Assembly (NCBI RefSeq): GCF_000717715.1
Contig: NZ_JOAI01000070.1
Coordinates: forward strand, 1 to 49,350
Direction: 5' to 3'
DNA from: Streptomyces sp. NRRL B-24484
GTDB taxonomy: Bacteria; Actinomycetota; Actinomycetes; Streptomycetales; Streptomycetaceae
Length of the DNA stretch: 49,350 nucleotides
The translations under genes and the position numbers were made by a program. Positions 35,405 through 49,242 of this stretch are shown here, one piece after another; position 1 is the stretch's first letter, and the number at the start of each line of letters is the position of its first letter. The notes below the pieces were generated by a model, which searched no databases, was not told the DNA's origin, and saw only the letters and a list, made by a program, of their open reading frames with translations.

Positions 35405-35886
35405 GTGGATCCCCGCACGGACGCCGGCACCGCTGCGCCGGCAGAGGGGCGCTCGACCGGCGCCGTACCGGGGGGGCACTGGAGCAGGCCGTCCGCCGGG
35501 GCCACGCCGCCGAGGTGGCCCGGCTGTTGGCGGCCGGGGCCGACCCGGAGCAGCCGATCGGTGAGTACCGCGAGACGACCCCGCTCTGCTCGGCGGCGGC
35601 GTCCGGGCACACCGCCGTCGTCCGGGTGCTGCTGGAGGCCGGTGTCCACCCCGATGCCCGGAACCGGCTCGGCCACCTGCCCCTCGTCCTGGCCGCGACG
35701 GCGGGCCGGTACGGCCACCCGTCCACCGTCGACCTGCTGCTGGACGCAGGGGCCGACATCGAGGCCCGGACGAGGGGCCGGACGGCGCTCGAATGGGCCG
35801 AGGGCTTCGGTCTGGCGGAGACGGTCCGCCGTCTGCGCGGCCGCGAGGCCCAATGCGCCGGGGCTGGGAGCCCTCAGCCTGAGTGA
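35405..35886 (+). pseudogene. Ankyrin-repeat protein with a probable single-base frameshift
   Basis: The intact frame from GTG 35515 (123 residues) has ankyrin units with LLAAGADPEQPI, TPLCSAAASGHTAVVRVLLEAGVHPDARNRLGHLPLVLAATAG, and STVDLLLDAGADIEARTRGRTALEWA. The first half-repeat, LEQAVRRGHAAEVARLL, is encoded just upstream in the same frame but has no start codon. A start GTG at 35405 lies in the next frame, and the frames would join if the G7 run at 35470-35476 had eight Gs. It is either a real frameshift, slippage, or a sequencing error. Tail overlaps the convergent binding-protein gene by 13 bases. Confidence 0.72.
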
Positions 35887-36986
35887 AGGACCCGGAAGCG
35901 GTCGGGCGCCGCCGGGTCCCGGTCGACGACCTGGACCGGCGGCCAGGCCCACTGCCGTACGCCGATGCCCGGCACCCGGGAGAACCGGATCGTTCCGCGG
36001 GTGCCTTCGACGGCGACGTGCGGCCAGGATCCGGAGACGCCGGTCCGCCCGGTGCCGTGGGTGCGCAGCACCTCGGTCAGGACGGCGATCGTGTCGTAGC
36101 CCTCGAAGGCGACGAAGGAGGGTGCCTCGCCCAGTCGTTCGCGGAGGGCCGCCCCGACACGGGTGCCGAGCGGGCCGAGCCGTTCGGGCAGGTAGCGCAG
36201 GAACGGGATCGCGGCACCGTCATCGCCCAGCAGCGCCGCCCAGTCGGCGAACTCGGGCTGCCCGGCCGGAGCGCCGATCAGGAACCCGGCGAGGCGCGGG
36301 TCGCGGCGGACGGCCCGGACGATCGGCACCGCCGGTTCAGGACTGCCGACCAGGAGGAGGAGCGCCGTGGCGCCCGAGTCGGCGAGTTGCCCGCACAGGT
36401 CCGCGGGGGAGAGCGCCCGCATGTCGCACCCGACGACCGTCCCCCCGTGTGCGGCGAGATGGTCCCGGAGGATGCCGGTGCCGGTCGCCCAGTAGACGCT
36501 CGGTTCGGTGGCCACGGCGATCCTCCGGTGGCCGGCGCCGACGAGGAAGTCGGCGTAGATCCGCCAGCCGTGGGACTGCGCCGGGGCGAGTCGGGCGACG
36601 ACGTCGGCCGGCTGCTCGGTGAGCGCGTCGAGGACGGCGGACGAGCAGAGGAACGGCAGGCCCAAGGCGTCGGCCCTGGCCGCGGCGGCGCGGGCGACGA
36701 CGCTGTGGTACTCGCCCGCGAGGGCGGCCACGCCCAGGCGGCCCAGTTCGTCCACGGCCGCCGCGGCCCGCTGCGGGTCGGCGGCGGTGTTCCGGACGAG
36801 CAGTTCGAGCGGCCTTCCGGCGATCCCGCCGGAGTCGTTGGCCTCCTGCGCGGCCAGCTCCAGCCCGGCGAGCAGGTGCCGGCCCGCCTCGACCCAGCCG
36901 GGCCGGGTCAGCGGGACGAGGGCGCCGATCCGGACGGGCGGTCCGTCGGTCCGCTCCGGTTCACGTGACGATGCCGGCGTACTCAT
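35874..36986 (-). CDS. Leu/Ile/Val-binding-protein-like protein without signal peptide
   Basis: 370 residues from ATG 36986 (GGAGA upstream). Type-1 periplasmic binding fold: RIGALVPLTRPGWVEAGRHLLAGLELAAQEANDSGGIAGRPLELLVRN, VAALAGEYHSVVARAAAARADALGLPFLCSSAVLD, FVAFEGYDTIAVLTEVL. The polar N-terminus MSTPASSREPERTDG has no signal peptide or lipobox, so it is probably cytosolic, perhaps a ligand sensor like AmiC. Its gene follows an APC permease by 95 bases on the same strand, so the two may share a substrate. Confidence 0.85.
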   Translation of the reverse strand: MSTPASSREPERTDGPPVRIGALVPLTRPGWVEAGRHLLAGLELAAQEANDSGGIAGRPLELLVRNTAADPQRAAAAVDELGRLGVAALAGEYHSVVARAAAARADALGLPFLCSSAVLDALTEQPADVVARLAPAQSHGWRIYADFLVGAGHRRIAVATEPSVYWATGTGILRDHLAAHGGTVVGCDMRALSPADLCGQLADSGATALLLLVGSPEPAVPIVRAVRRDPRLAGFLIGAPAGQPEFADWAALLGDDGAAIPFLRYLPERLGPLGTRVGAALRERLGEAPSFVAFEGYDTIAVLTEVLRTHGTGRTGVSGSWPHVAVEGTRGTIRFSRVPGIGVRQWAWPPVQVVDRDPAAPDRFRVLHSG

Positions 36987-37081
36987 GCGTGGGCGTCTCC
37001 CGGGTGACGGTCCGTCATCCGGGCAGGCTACCCGCCGCCGGGACCGGGCGGTGGCCGGTGGGCCGGGTCGCCGGGTCGGCC

Positions 37082-38521
37082 TCAGACGGCCGTCGACACG
37101 CCGGCGGGCTCGGGCGGCACGTCCGCCGCGGCGAGCCGGAGCCGGCGGTCCCGGAGCCGGGCGAGCGGAAAGTAGAGCAGGAACGAGCCGGCGACGACGA
37201 CCACGCCGTACGTCACCGCCTGGGTTCCGCTCTCCAGGTACTGCTGCCAGGCGGCCCAGACCGAGATGCCGAGCAGGCAGACCACGATGCCGGCGATGCC
37301 GAACATCCCGCCGGGGACGCGGTACGGGCGCTCCAGTTCGGGTTCGCGGACCCGCAGGGCGATCAGGGCGGCGACCTCCAGCAGGATGCCGATGTTGGTG
37401 AGGAAGACGTCGAAGATCACCAGGTTGGCGAAGCTGCTGAGGCAGAACAGCGCGTAGACGGCGGCGGAGCCGACGATGGAGACGACGGGCGCCCGGTAGC
37501 GCCGGCCCTCCTTGGCCATCCACTGGGGGAAGTAGCCGTCCTGCGCGAGGACCAGCGGCAGCCGCGAGTTGGAGGCCAGTAGGGCGGAGAACATCGCGAC
37601 GGCGGCGAACATGCCGCCGACGGTGACCGACAACTGGAGCCAGGGCCCGGCGAGTTCGCGGGCGACCTCGGAGAACGAGCCGGCCTCCCAGCCCCGCCAG
37701 CCGGCCTCCCCGTCGGCGCCGGTGGCCAGGGCTGCGATCGACGGCAGCAGGTATCCGACCATGATGAGGACGACCGAGACCGCCAGCGCCCTGGGGAGGT
37801 GCTTGCGCGGATCCTCCATCTCCCCGGCGACGTTGGACACGCTGTCCCAGCCGGAGTAGTTCCACATCACGATGAACAGGCCGGCGCCGAAGGCCGTCCA
37901 GGCGGACTGGTCGGTCGTGGCCGTGGCGGTGGAGACCGGGTTGGTGCCGTCGCCGATCAGCCGGGCGGCGCCGACGACGGTGAGGATCAGCATGGGCGTC
38001 AGGCAGATGGCGGCGAAGGCCACCGAGGACTCGCCGACCCAGCCGGCGCCGAGCAGGTTGAGCAGGGTGAAGACGGCGATCACGGCGAGGCAGATGAACC
38101 AGTTCAGGTCGAACTGCAGGTGGCCCAGCCGGAACAGCACGTGCCGGCCCGGGGCGACGAAGCCCGCGACGCTCTGCAGGTAGCTGGTGAAGAGCACCGG
38201 GTACAGCGCCATGTCGACAAAGCTGCAGATCCACTGGAGCAGGCCCTGCTGGAAGCCCCAGAACCTGCCGAGGCCGCGCTTGACCCAGTGGTAGTACCCG
38301 CCCTCGACCGGTATCGCGGTGCCGAGTTCGGCGCAGACCAGCGCGTGCGGAACGCTGTAGATCAGCGGGGTCACCACGATCAGCAGGAGGGCGATGCCAG
38401 GCCCCGAGGTGGAGAACAGCTCCTCGATGCCGTACGCGCCGCCCGAGACGCTGAAGAAGATCAGAGCGACCAGCGGGAGCAGGCGCACCCGCCTGGGCTT
38501 GCTCAGGGACAGGGCGGTCAT
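37082..38521 (-). CDS. APC-superfamily amino acid permease
   Basis: 479 residues from ATG 38521 (GAGGTG upstream), with a GTG two codons earlier. Twelve membrane helices; LVALIFFSVSGGAYGIEELFSTSGPGIALLLIVVTPL is the unwound helix 1 substrate region, then EGGYYHWVKRGLGRFWGFQQG, MWNYSGWDSVSNVAGEMEDPRKHLPRAL and ASNSRLPLVLAQDGYFP. This resembles the amino-acid/metabolite transporters of the LAT-like subset. The substrate is not predictable. It is upstream of the binding-protein-like gene in a probable operon. Confidence 0.92.
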   Translation of the reverse strand: MTALSLSKPRRVRLLPLVALIFFSVSGGAYGIEELFSTSGPGIALLLIVVTPLIYSVPHALVCAELGTAIPVEGGYYHWVKRGLGRFWGFQQGLLQWICSFVDMALYPVLFTSYLQSVAGFVAPGRHVLFRLGHLQFDLNWFICLAVIAVFTLLNLLGAGWVGESSVAFAAICLTPMLILTVVGAARLIGDGTNPVSTATATTDQSAWTAFGAGLFIVMWNYSGWDSVSNVAGEMEDPRKHLPRALAVSVVLIMVGYLLPSIAALATGADGEAGWRGWEAGSFSEVARELAGPWLQLSVTVGGMFAAVAMFSALLASNSRLPLVLAQDGYFPQWMAKEGRRYRAPVVSIVGSAAVYALFCLSSFANLVIFDVFLTNIGILLEVAALIALRVREPELERPYRVPGGMFGIAGIVVCLLGISVWAAWQQYLESGTQAVTYGVVVVAGSFLLYFPLARLRDRRLRLAAADVPPEPAGVSTAV

Positions 38522-38931
38522 CGTCACCTCGGTGGGGGTCGGCCGGCGGATTCACGGTGCCCGGGTCGCCTGGGCGCGCGCCCCAGCCGGCCGTCGACGC
38601 GGTGTCGCCGGCGCGGTGGCCCCCCGGAAGATCGGCCGGGCCCTGGCGGCCCGCCGACGTCCCTAGAGTCTCGGGCCCCGGCCCGACCGGGGCAATCGCC
38701 CACCCTGGCAGGGAGAGTCGCCGACCTTTGACACTCTGCTGACACCCCGCCAGCGCCCTTGCCGCCGCTCCCCGTGCCGCGGGCCGTCGACGACCGCCCG
38801 CACCTCCCCTATCCACGCGTCGAGTTCGCCGCCGAGCGCGTCCCGGGCGGCGGGCCGGTGATGCGGCGGGCCGGTGATGCGGCGGGCGGGGGAGCGGCTC
38901 GGGCGGGCCGGCCGGTGACGCGGCAGGCGGG
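38522..38931. other. 410-base gap upstream of the permease
   Basis: No gene recognised. Two items stand out: a direct repeat TGACAC at 38729-38734 and 38740-38745 (11-base period, one helical turn) that could be a regulator site for the permease, and a 16-base duplication GGCGGGCCGGTGATGC at about 38850-38881. Confidence 0.4.
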
Positions 38932-39273
38932 TCAGTGGCGCGCGGTTCGCCGGCCGGCGAGCAGGGCCGTACCGGCCACGGCCGCGACGGCGCCGGCGGC
39001 CATCAGCCCGCGGGAGGAGCGCCAGGACAGCACCGACCAGCACGACCGGGCGGAGAGCAGCGAGCCGGTGCTGAGCCAGGAGCCCACCGAGACGAGCGAG
39101 AGGGCGGAGCCGATCGAACCGGCCGAGAGAGCGCTGCCGACCGAGCCGACGGAGAGCACCGAGCCCACGGACCCGATCGAGAGCGCCGAACCGGTCGAGG
39201 CGATGGACAGTACGGAGTCCTTGGACCAGAGCGACAGCAGCGAGTCCGCGCGGGCGGGCGTGCGAGCGACCAT
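38932..39273 (-). CDS. Gly-Ser repeat membrane protein
   Basis: 113 residues from ATG 39273. After MVARTPARADSLLSLWSKDS come about ten five- to six-residue repeats of the form GS-x-LS-x (SVLSIASTGSALSIGSVGS and similar), ending SWLSTGSLLSARSCWSVLSW, followed by one membrane helix (GLMAAGAVAAVAGTALLAG) and a basic tail. The regular alternation of Leu/Ala with Ser/Gly suggests a narrow beta-solenoid or stacked strands. I have seen similar proteins in streptomycetes but know no function. The promoter region is shared with the divergent TetR gene. Confidence 0.72.
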   Translation of the reverse strand: MVARTPARADSLLSLWSKDSVLSIASTGSALSIGSVGSVLSVGSVGSALSAGSIGSALSLVSVGSWLSTGSLLSARSCWSVLSWRSSRGLMAAGAVAAVAGTALLAGRRTARH

Positions 39274-39360
39274 GGCCCGATCGTAGTCCGGGGGAGGCCG
39301 TGGGGGCGGTGGAAACCGGTCGAACGAAGCGGACCGGCAGCGGACCGGCACGAGAACCGG

Positions 39361-39405
39361 ACGAACATGTTCGTCACGTTCTTGTTCGTAACGAACATGT
39401 TCGTT
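39361..39405. promoter_or_regulatory. TetR operators: multiple ACGAACATGTTCGT palindromes
   Basis: ACGAACATGTTCGT (39361-39374) and AACGAACATGTTCGTT (39390-39405) are perfect palindromes; TGTTCGTAACGAACA (39383-39397) is an overlapping one. They lie 12-56 bases before the TetR ATG at 39417, and on the other side precede the Gly-Ser repeat gene by about 90 bases. Confidence 0.85.
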
Positions 39406-39416
39406 ACAGTGGAGGC

Positions 39417-40112
39417 ATGACCGCACACCCCGATGCCCCGCGCAGCCGCCGCGAACGTCCCGCCAAGCCGGCGCTGAGCCGCTCCGGGATCGTCGCCACG
39501 GCCGTCGAGCTGATGCGATCCGAGGGCCTCCAGCGGGTCACCATGCGCCGCCTGGCGCAGGAGCTCGACACCGGCCCCGCCTCGCTGTACGTGTACGTCC
39601 GCAACACCGCCGAGCTGCACGCCGCCGTCCTCGACGACCTGCTCGGCTCCGTCGACCTCACGCCCGTCACCACCCCCGGTGACTGGCAGGACCGCCTGGT
39701 CCGGGTCCTCACCTCGTACACCGACCTGCTCTTCGCGCACCCCGGTCTCGCCCAGTCCGCGCTGGTCGCCCGCCCCTCAGGCGAGCGCTACCTCGACCTG
39801 GTGGAGGCGGTGCTCGCCCTGCTCGCCGAGGGCGGCGTCCCCGGTGACCGGGCAGCCTGGGTGCTCGACCTGCTGCTCCAGTTCGCCACCGCCACGGCCG
39901 CCGAGCACGCCCCCCGCGGCGGCGCCCCGAGCGGCGAGGGCGCACGCACCGAGGAGTGGGCCGCGCTCGCCACCGCCCTGAGCGGCGCCGGCGCCGACAC
40001 CCGCCCGCACCTCGCCGTGCTCGGCACCGAACTGCTCGCCGGCCCCGGCGAGCAGCGGCTCGCCTGGGGGTTCCGCGTCCTGCTCAACGGCGCGCTGCAC
40101 ACCCCGCGCTGA
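39417..40112 (+). CDS. TetR-family regulator (TetR_C-type)
   Basis: 231 residues; ATG 39417 preceded by GGAGG. HTH: LSRSGIVATAVELMRSEGLQRVTMRRLAQELDTGPASLYVYVRNTAELHAAVLDDLLG, with the TetR-type hydrophobic start. The C-terminal domain (LVRVLTSYTDLLFAHPGLAQSALVARPSGERYLDLVEAVLALLAEGGV) resembles the tetracycline-repressor C-terminal class. It is co-directional with a Tet(X)-like monooxygenase 81 bases downstream and probably autorepresses from the ACGAACATGTTCGT palindromes. Confidence 0.92.
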   Translation: MTAHPDAPRSRRERPAKPALSRSGIVATAVELMRSEGLQRVTMRRLAQELDTGPASLYVYVRNTAELHAAVLDDLLGSVDLTPVTTPGDWQDRLVRVLTSYTDLLFAHPGLAQSALVARPSGERYLDLVEAVLALLAEGGVPGDRAAWVLDLLLQFATATAAEHAPRGGAPSGEGARTEEWAALATALSGAGADTRPHLAVLGTELLAGPGEQRLAWGFRVLLNGALHTPR

Positions 40113-40193
40113 ACGACCGCGCGCCGAACCGCCGCGCGCCCTCGTCCGCCCTCGTCCGCCCTGCCCGGCCCCCGTCACCTCAGGAGTTCCGCC

Positions 40194-41348
40194 ATGACCA
40201 CCACCACCGCCACCCACCACCCGATCACCGTCGTCGGCGCCGGCCTCGGCGGCCTCACCCTCGCCCGGGTGCTGCACGTCCACGGCATCGACGCCCTCGT
40301 CCTCGACCTGGACGCCTCGCCGACCGCCCGCCACCAGGGCGGCATGCTCGACCTGCACGAGGACACGGCGCAGGTCGCGCTGCGCGCCGCCGGTCTGTAC
40401 GAGGAGTTCCTCGCGATCGTCCACCCCGGCGGCCAGGCGATGCGCATCGTCGACCGGCACGGCTCCGTGCTGATGGCGGACGACGAGGGCGACGAGGGCG
40501 ACCGGCCCGAGGTCAACCGCAACGACCTGCGCCGTATCCTGCTCGACTCGCTGCCCGCCGGCACCGTCCGCTGGGGCGCCAAGGTGACCGCCGCCCGGCC
40601 GCTCGGTGACGGGCGGCACGAACTGCGGCTCGCCGACGGCGGCGTCCTCACCACCGACCTGCTGGTCGGCGCGGACGGCGCGTGGTCCCGGATCCGCCCG
40701 CTGGTCTCCGCCGCCGTCCCCGCCTACGCCGGCATCTCCTTCGTCGAGACCGACCTCCCCGCGAGCGCCGCCGCCCACACCGCCACGCTCGGCCTCGCCG
40801 GCCGAGGCATGATGTTCGCGCTCGGCGACGACCGTGGCATGCTCACCCACCTCGAGAACGACGGCACCGTGCACAGCTACACCGCCCTGCGGGTGCCGGA
40901 GGACTGGGCCGCCGGCGTCGACTTCGCCGACACCGACGCCGCCCGGGCGGAGGTCCTGCAGCACTTCGACGGCTGGGACGCGCGGCTGCGCGCGCTGATC
41001 GCCGACGCCGAGGGCGCCCTCGTGCCGCGGCCGATCCACGCCCTGCCGATCGGGCACCGCTGGCCGCGCACCCCCGGCGTCACCCTGCTCGGCGACGCCG
41101 CCCACCTGATGTCCCCGTTCGCCGGCGAGGGCGCCAACCTCGCCATGCTGGACGGCGCGGAGCTCGCCGCCGCGATCGCCGCCCACCCCGGCGACCCGGA
41201 GGCCGCCCTCGCCGCGTACGAGCGGGAGCTCTTCCCGCGGAGCGAGTCCGCCGCCGCGGAGTCCGCCGCCAACCTCGACCTCTGCTTCGCCGCCGACGCC
41301 CCGCAGGGCCTGCTGGAGCGGATGGCCGGCTACCGCGCCTCGGCCTGA
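40194..41348 (+). CDS. Tet(X)-like FAD-dependent monooxygenase
   Basis: 384 residues; AGGAG eight bases before ATG 40194. FAD-binding GxGxxG in ITVVGAGLGGLTLARVLHVHGI, ARHQGGMLDLHEDTAQVALRAAGLYEEF (the GG-x-LDLH segment is characteristic of Tet(X) tetracycline destructases), VNRNDLRRILLDSLPAG, DLLVGADGAWSRIRPLV, and VTLLGDAAHLMSPFAGEGANLAMLDGAELA (second FAD motif). It should hydroxylate an aromatic or polyketide-like substrate with NADPH and O2. Controlled by the upstream TetR. Whether it inactivates a tetracycline is an inference from similarity only. Confidence 0.9.
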   Translation: MTTTTATHHPITVVGAGLGGLTLARVLHVHGIDALVLDLDASPTARHQGGMLDLHEDTAQVALRAAGLYEEFLAIVHPGGQAMRIVDRHGSVLMADDEGDEGDRPEVNRNDLRRILLDSLPAGTVRWGAKVTAARPLGDGRHELRLADGGVLTTDLLVGADGAWSRIRPLVSAAVPAYAGISFVETDLPASAAAHTATLGLAGRGMMFALGDDRGMLTHLENDGTVHSYTALRVPEDWAAGVDFADTDAARAEVLQHFDGWDARLRALIADAEGALVPRPIHALPIGHRWPRTPGVTLLGDAAHLMSPFAGEGANLAMLDGAELAAAIAAHPGDPEAALAAYERELFPRSESAAAESAANLDLCFAADAPQGLLERMAGYRASA

Positions 41349-41503
41349 CCCGCGGACGGTCCGCGACGGGGGAGTCCGACGTGATGCCTCGGGGCGGTCC
41401 GGCCACCGGAGCCGCGGCGTACGGATGCCTCGGAGGGGGCGCGCGGGGTCACCGCCCGCCCGAAGGCCGGGGGGAGAACCGCGCGCTCCTCCCGACCGCC
41501 CTC

Positions 41504-43951
<2,448 letters not shown>

Positions 43952-43955
<4 letters not shown>

Positions 43956-44506
43956 CCGACCCCGCAGCGACCGGCAGCCGGCGGACGATCCTGCGCGCCG
44001 CCCGCAGGGCCTTCGCCGTCCAGCCGTACGCGCAGGTCACCCTGCGCGGCATCGCCGCCGAGGCCGAGGTCAGCGCCTCGCTGATCGTCAAGCTGTTCGG
44101 CAGCAAGGAGGAACTCTTCGCGCAGACCGCGGACTTCTCCGCGGACCTCGACGAGCTGCTCGACGCCCCGCTCGACCGGCTGGGCCGCCACCTGGTGCTC
44201 ACCCTGGTCCGCGTCCGTCGGGAGCGCCGCACTGACCCGCTGCTGCGGGTGGTCCTCTCGCTCGGCATGGCCGACGAGCGGACGCTGATCAGGGACCGGT
44301 TCCGGGACCAGGCCACCCGCCGCCTCGCGGCCCGACTCGAAGACCCGGAGGCGGAGTTGCGCGCCGAACTGATCCTCGGACAGCTGCTCGGGCTGGGCGC
44401 CACGCTGAGCATCCACCGGGACGGCGGCGCCGCTGAGCGGACCGCCCCCGAGCGGATCGCCGACCTCTGCGCCCCGGCCCTGCAACAGCTGATCGACGGC
44501 ACCTGA
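43952..44506 (+). CDS. TetR-family regulator coupled to the MFS pump
   Basis: 184 residues; ATG 43952 overlaps the MFS stop. HTH: SRRTILRAARRAFAVQPYAQVTLRGIAAEAEVSASLIVKLFGSKEELFAQTADF. The C-terminal region resembles the TetR C-terminal class with RHLVLTLVRVRRERRTDPLLRVVLSLG. It probably represses the pump promoter upstream. The stop codon lies within a small 14-base duplication (CTGATCGACGGCAC twice), so the C-terminus ends LIDGT just before a second copy. Confidence 0.9.
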
Positions 44507-44791
44507 TCGACGGCACCTGAGCGACGGCGTCCGACCGCGGTGCCCGACCGAGGCACCCCACGCCAGGCCCCGGCGAACCCCCGCCGGGGCCCTCGTGTCG
44601 GCGCCGCAGCGCCGGCACGGCGACATCGGCGCCGCAGCGCCCGCACCGCAACCCCGGCACCGCAACGTCCGCACGGCAACGTCGGCACGGCAACGTCGGC
44701 AGACCCCACCGCAAGGTCCCCGGCGTGGCACGGCCCGGGCCGCCGGCGCGGCCTACGGTGGAGTGACGGGGGGCGGAGGGAGCATGCCGAG
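44507..44791. other. Gap between TetR and STAS genes
   Basis: 285 bases, dominated by the 14-base tandem repeats; otherwise no gene or clear promoter. GGAGGG at 44776-44781 is the ribosome site for the STAS gene. Confidence 0.4.
44600..44697. repeat. Seven tandem 14-base repeats
   Basis: Units start at 44600, 44614, 44628, 44642, 44656, 44670 and 44684, of the form SGCRCSGCRRCRYC; the last three are nearly identical (GGCACGGCAACGTC). It lies between the TetR and STAS genes. A 14-base period does not preserve reading frame, which argues against a coding role. Confidence 0.8.
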
Positions 44792-45178
44792 ATGGTCCGG
44801 ACACCGTCCCACCTCACGGTCGTGGTGCTGGCCCAGGCCGGCGGCCCGCTGGTGCGCGTCGCGGGGACGATCGACCGCGAGACCGCGCCGCGGCTGGCCG
44901 ACGCGCTGCGGCAGCCGTGGGCCTCGCGCAGCTCGCCGCCGACCGTCCGGGTCGACCTCGCGGCCGTGGCGTTCTGCGACTCCAGCGGACTCAACGTGCT
45001 GCTGGACGCCGACCGGCAGGCCCGCGACCGGGGCAGCACCCTGCTGCTGGAGAACCTGCCGGACCAGCTGCGCAGGCTGCTGGCGGTGACCGGCACCGAC
45101 GAGATCCTCACCCTGCGCCCCGCTCCGCCGTCCGGGGGGCCCGCCCGTCCGGCCCCGCCTACCGTGGAAGGCGGGTGA
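44792..45178 (+). CDS. STAS-domain anti-anti-sigma factor
   Basis: 128 residues. LTVVVLAQAGGPLVRVAGTIDRETAPRLADALRQ and VRVDLAAVAFCDSSGLNVLLDADRQARDRGSTLLLENLPDQLRRLLAVTGTDEIL form a complete STAS domain. The DSSGL segment holds the serine that partner anti-sigma kinases phosphorylate. Streptomyces has many such proteins, acting in stress and development pathways. No sigma or anti-sigma gene is adjacent, so the partner is unknown. The Pro-rich C-terminal tail is probably disordered. Confidence 0.92.
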   Translation: MVRTPSHLTVVVLAQAGGPLVRVAGTIDRETAPRLADALRQPWASRSSPPTVRVDLAAVAFCDSSGLNVLLDADRQARDRGSTLLLENLPDQLRRLLAVTGTDEILTLRPAPPSGGPARPAPPTVEGG

Positions 45179-45236
45179 CGGGTCCGTGGCCGGTCCGCCC
45201 GGCCGCCCGGTGCGCCCGCGAGGGGACGGTGAGGAC

Positions 45237-46085
45237 ATGTGCAGATGGCTGGCCTACTCCGGGTCGCCGATCGCGCTGGCGGAGCTGCTCTACAAGCCCC
45301 GGCACTCCCTGATCGACCAGAGCCGCCACGCCCGGATGGGCGTCGAGACCACCAACGGCGACGGCTGCGGCGTCGGCTGGTACCCGGACGTCGGCGGCGG
45401 CACGGACGACGCCGAGCCCGCGATCTTCCACGCCACCGGACCGGCCTGGAGCGACCGCAACCTGCTCGAACTCTCCCGCTGCGTCCGCTCCCCGCTCTTC
45501 CTGGCGCACATCCGGGCCTCCACCGGAACGGCCGTGCAGCAGAGCAACTGCCACCCCTTCCGGTACGGCCGCTGGCTGTGGATGCACAACGGTGCGATCA
45601 GCGGCTTCCCGGAGCTCAAGCGCGACCTGGCGCTCACCGTGGACCCGTCGCTGTACCCGTTCATCGAGGGGTCCACCGACTCGGAGCTGATGTTCTACGT
45701 GGCGCTGACCCTCGGCCTGCAGGACGACGTGCCGCGCGCCGTCGAGCGCATGATCGGCACGATCGAGGCGGTCGCGCAGCGCCACGGCGTCCCGGACCCG
45801 CTGCAGATGACCGTCGCGGTCTCCGACGGCCACCGGCTGTGGGCCTTCCGCTACTCCACCGAGCGCCACTCCCGCTCGCTGTTCTTCAGCACCGACGTCC
45901 GGACCCTGCGCACCCTCCACCCGGAGATCGAGGCCCTGCAGGAGGTCGCGGACGGTACGCGGATCGTGGTCTCCGAGCCGCTCGGTGACCTGGAGGGCGC
46001 CTGGCACGCGGTGCCCGAGTCCTCCTACGGCGTCGTCGAGGACGGGCACGGCGAGCTGCACACGTTCAGCCCGCTCGTGCCCTGA
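45237..46085 (+). CDS. Class II glutamine amidotransferase (EgtC-like)
   Basis: 282 residues. The start is fixed by MCRWLAYSG: Cys2 is the N-terminal nucleophile after Met removal. NTN-hydrolase features: NGDGCGVGWYPD, FLAHIRASTGTAVQQSNCHPF, WLWMHNGAISGFPELKRDL. Similar proteins include EgtC of ergothioneine biosynthesis, but no egtA, egtB or egtD genes are nearby, so I keep the general name. It probably hydrolyses an amide bond of a gamma-glutamyl or related substrate. Confidence 0.9.
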   Translation: MCRWLAYSGSPIALAELLYKPRHSLIDQSRHARMGVETTNGDGCGVGWYPDVGGGTDDAEPAIFHATGPAWSDRNLLELSRCVRSPLFLAHIRASTGTAVQQSNCHPFRYGRWLWMHNGAISGFPELKRDLALTVDPSLYPFIEGSTDSELMFYVALTLGLQDDVPRAVERMIGTIEAVAQRHGVPDPLQMTVAVSDGHRLWAFRYSTERHSRSLFFSTDVRTLRTLHPEIEALQEVADGTRIVVSEPLGDLEGAWHAVPESSYGVVEDGHGELHTFSPLVP

Positions 46086-46119
46086 CCCGTTCCTGACCGC
46101 GTTCCCGACCGCTCGTCCG

Positions 46120-49198
<3,079 letters not shown>

Positions 49199-49242
49199 CC
49201 CCGCACCGTCCCGCACCGCACCCACGAAATGGAGTGGCCACC

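Noticed and set aside
44600..44697. CRISPR array
   Set aside because: Repeats are contiguous 14-mers with no spacers and no cas genes nearby.
45237..46085. Ergothioneine biosynthesis gene egtC
   Set aside because: The fold agrees, but no other egt genes are near, so only the general amidotransferase name is supported.
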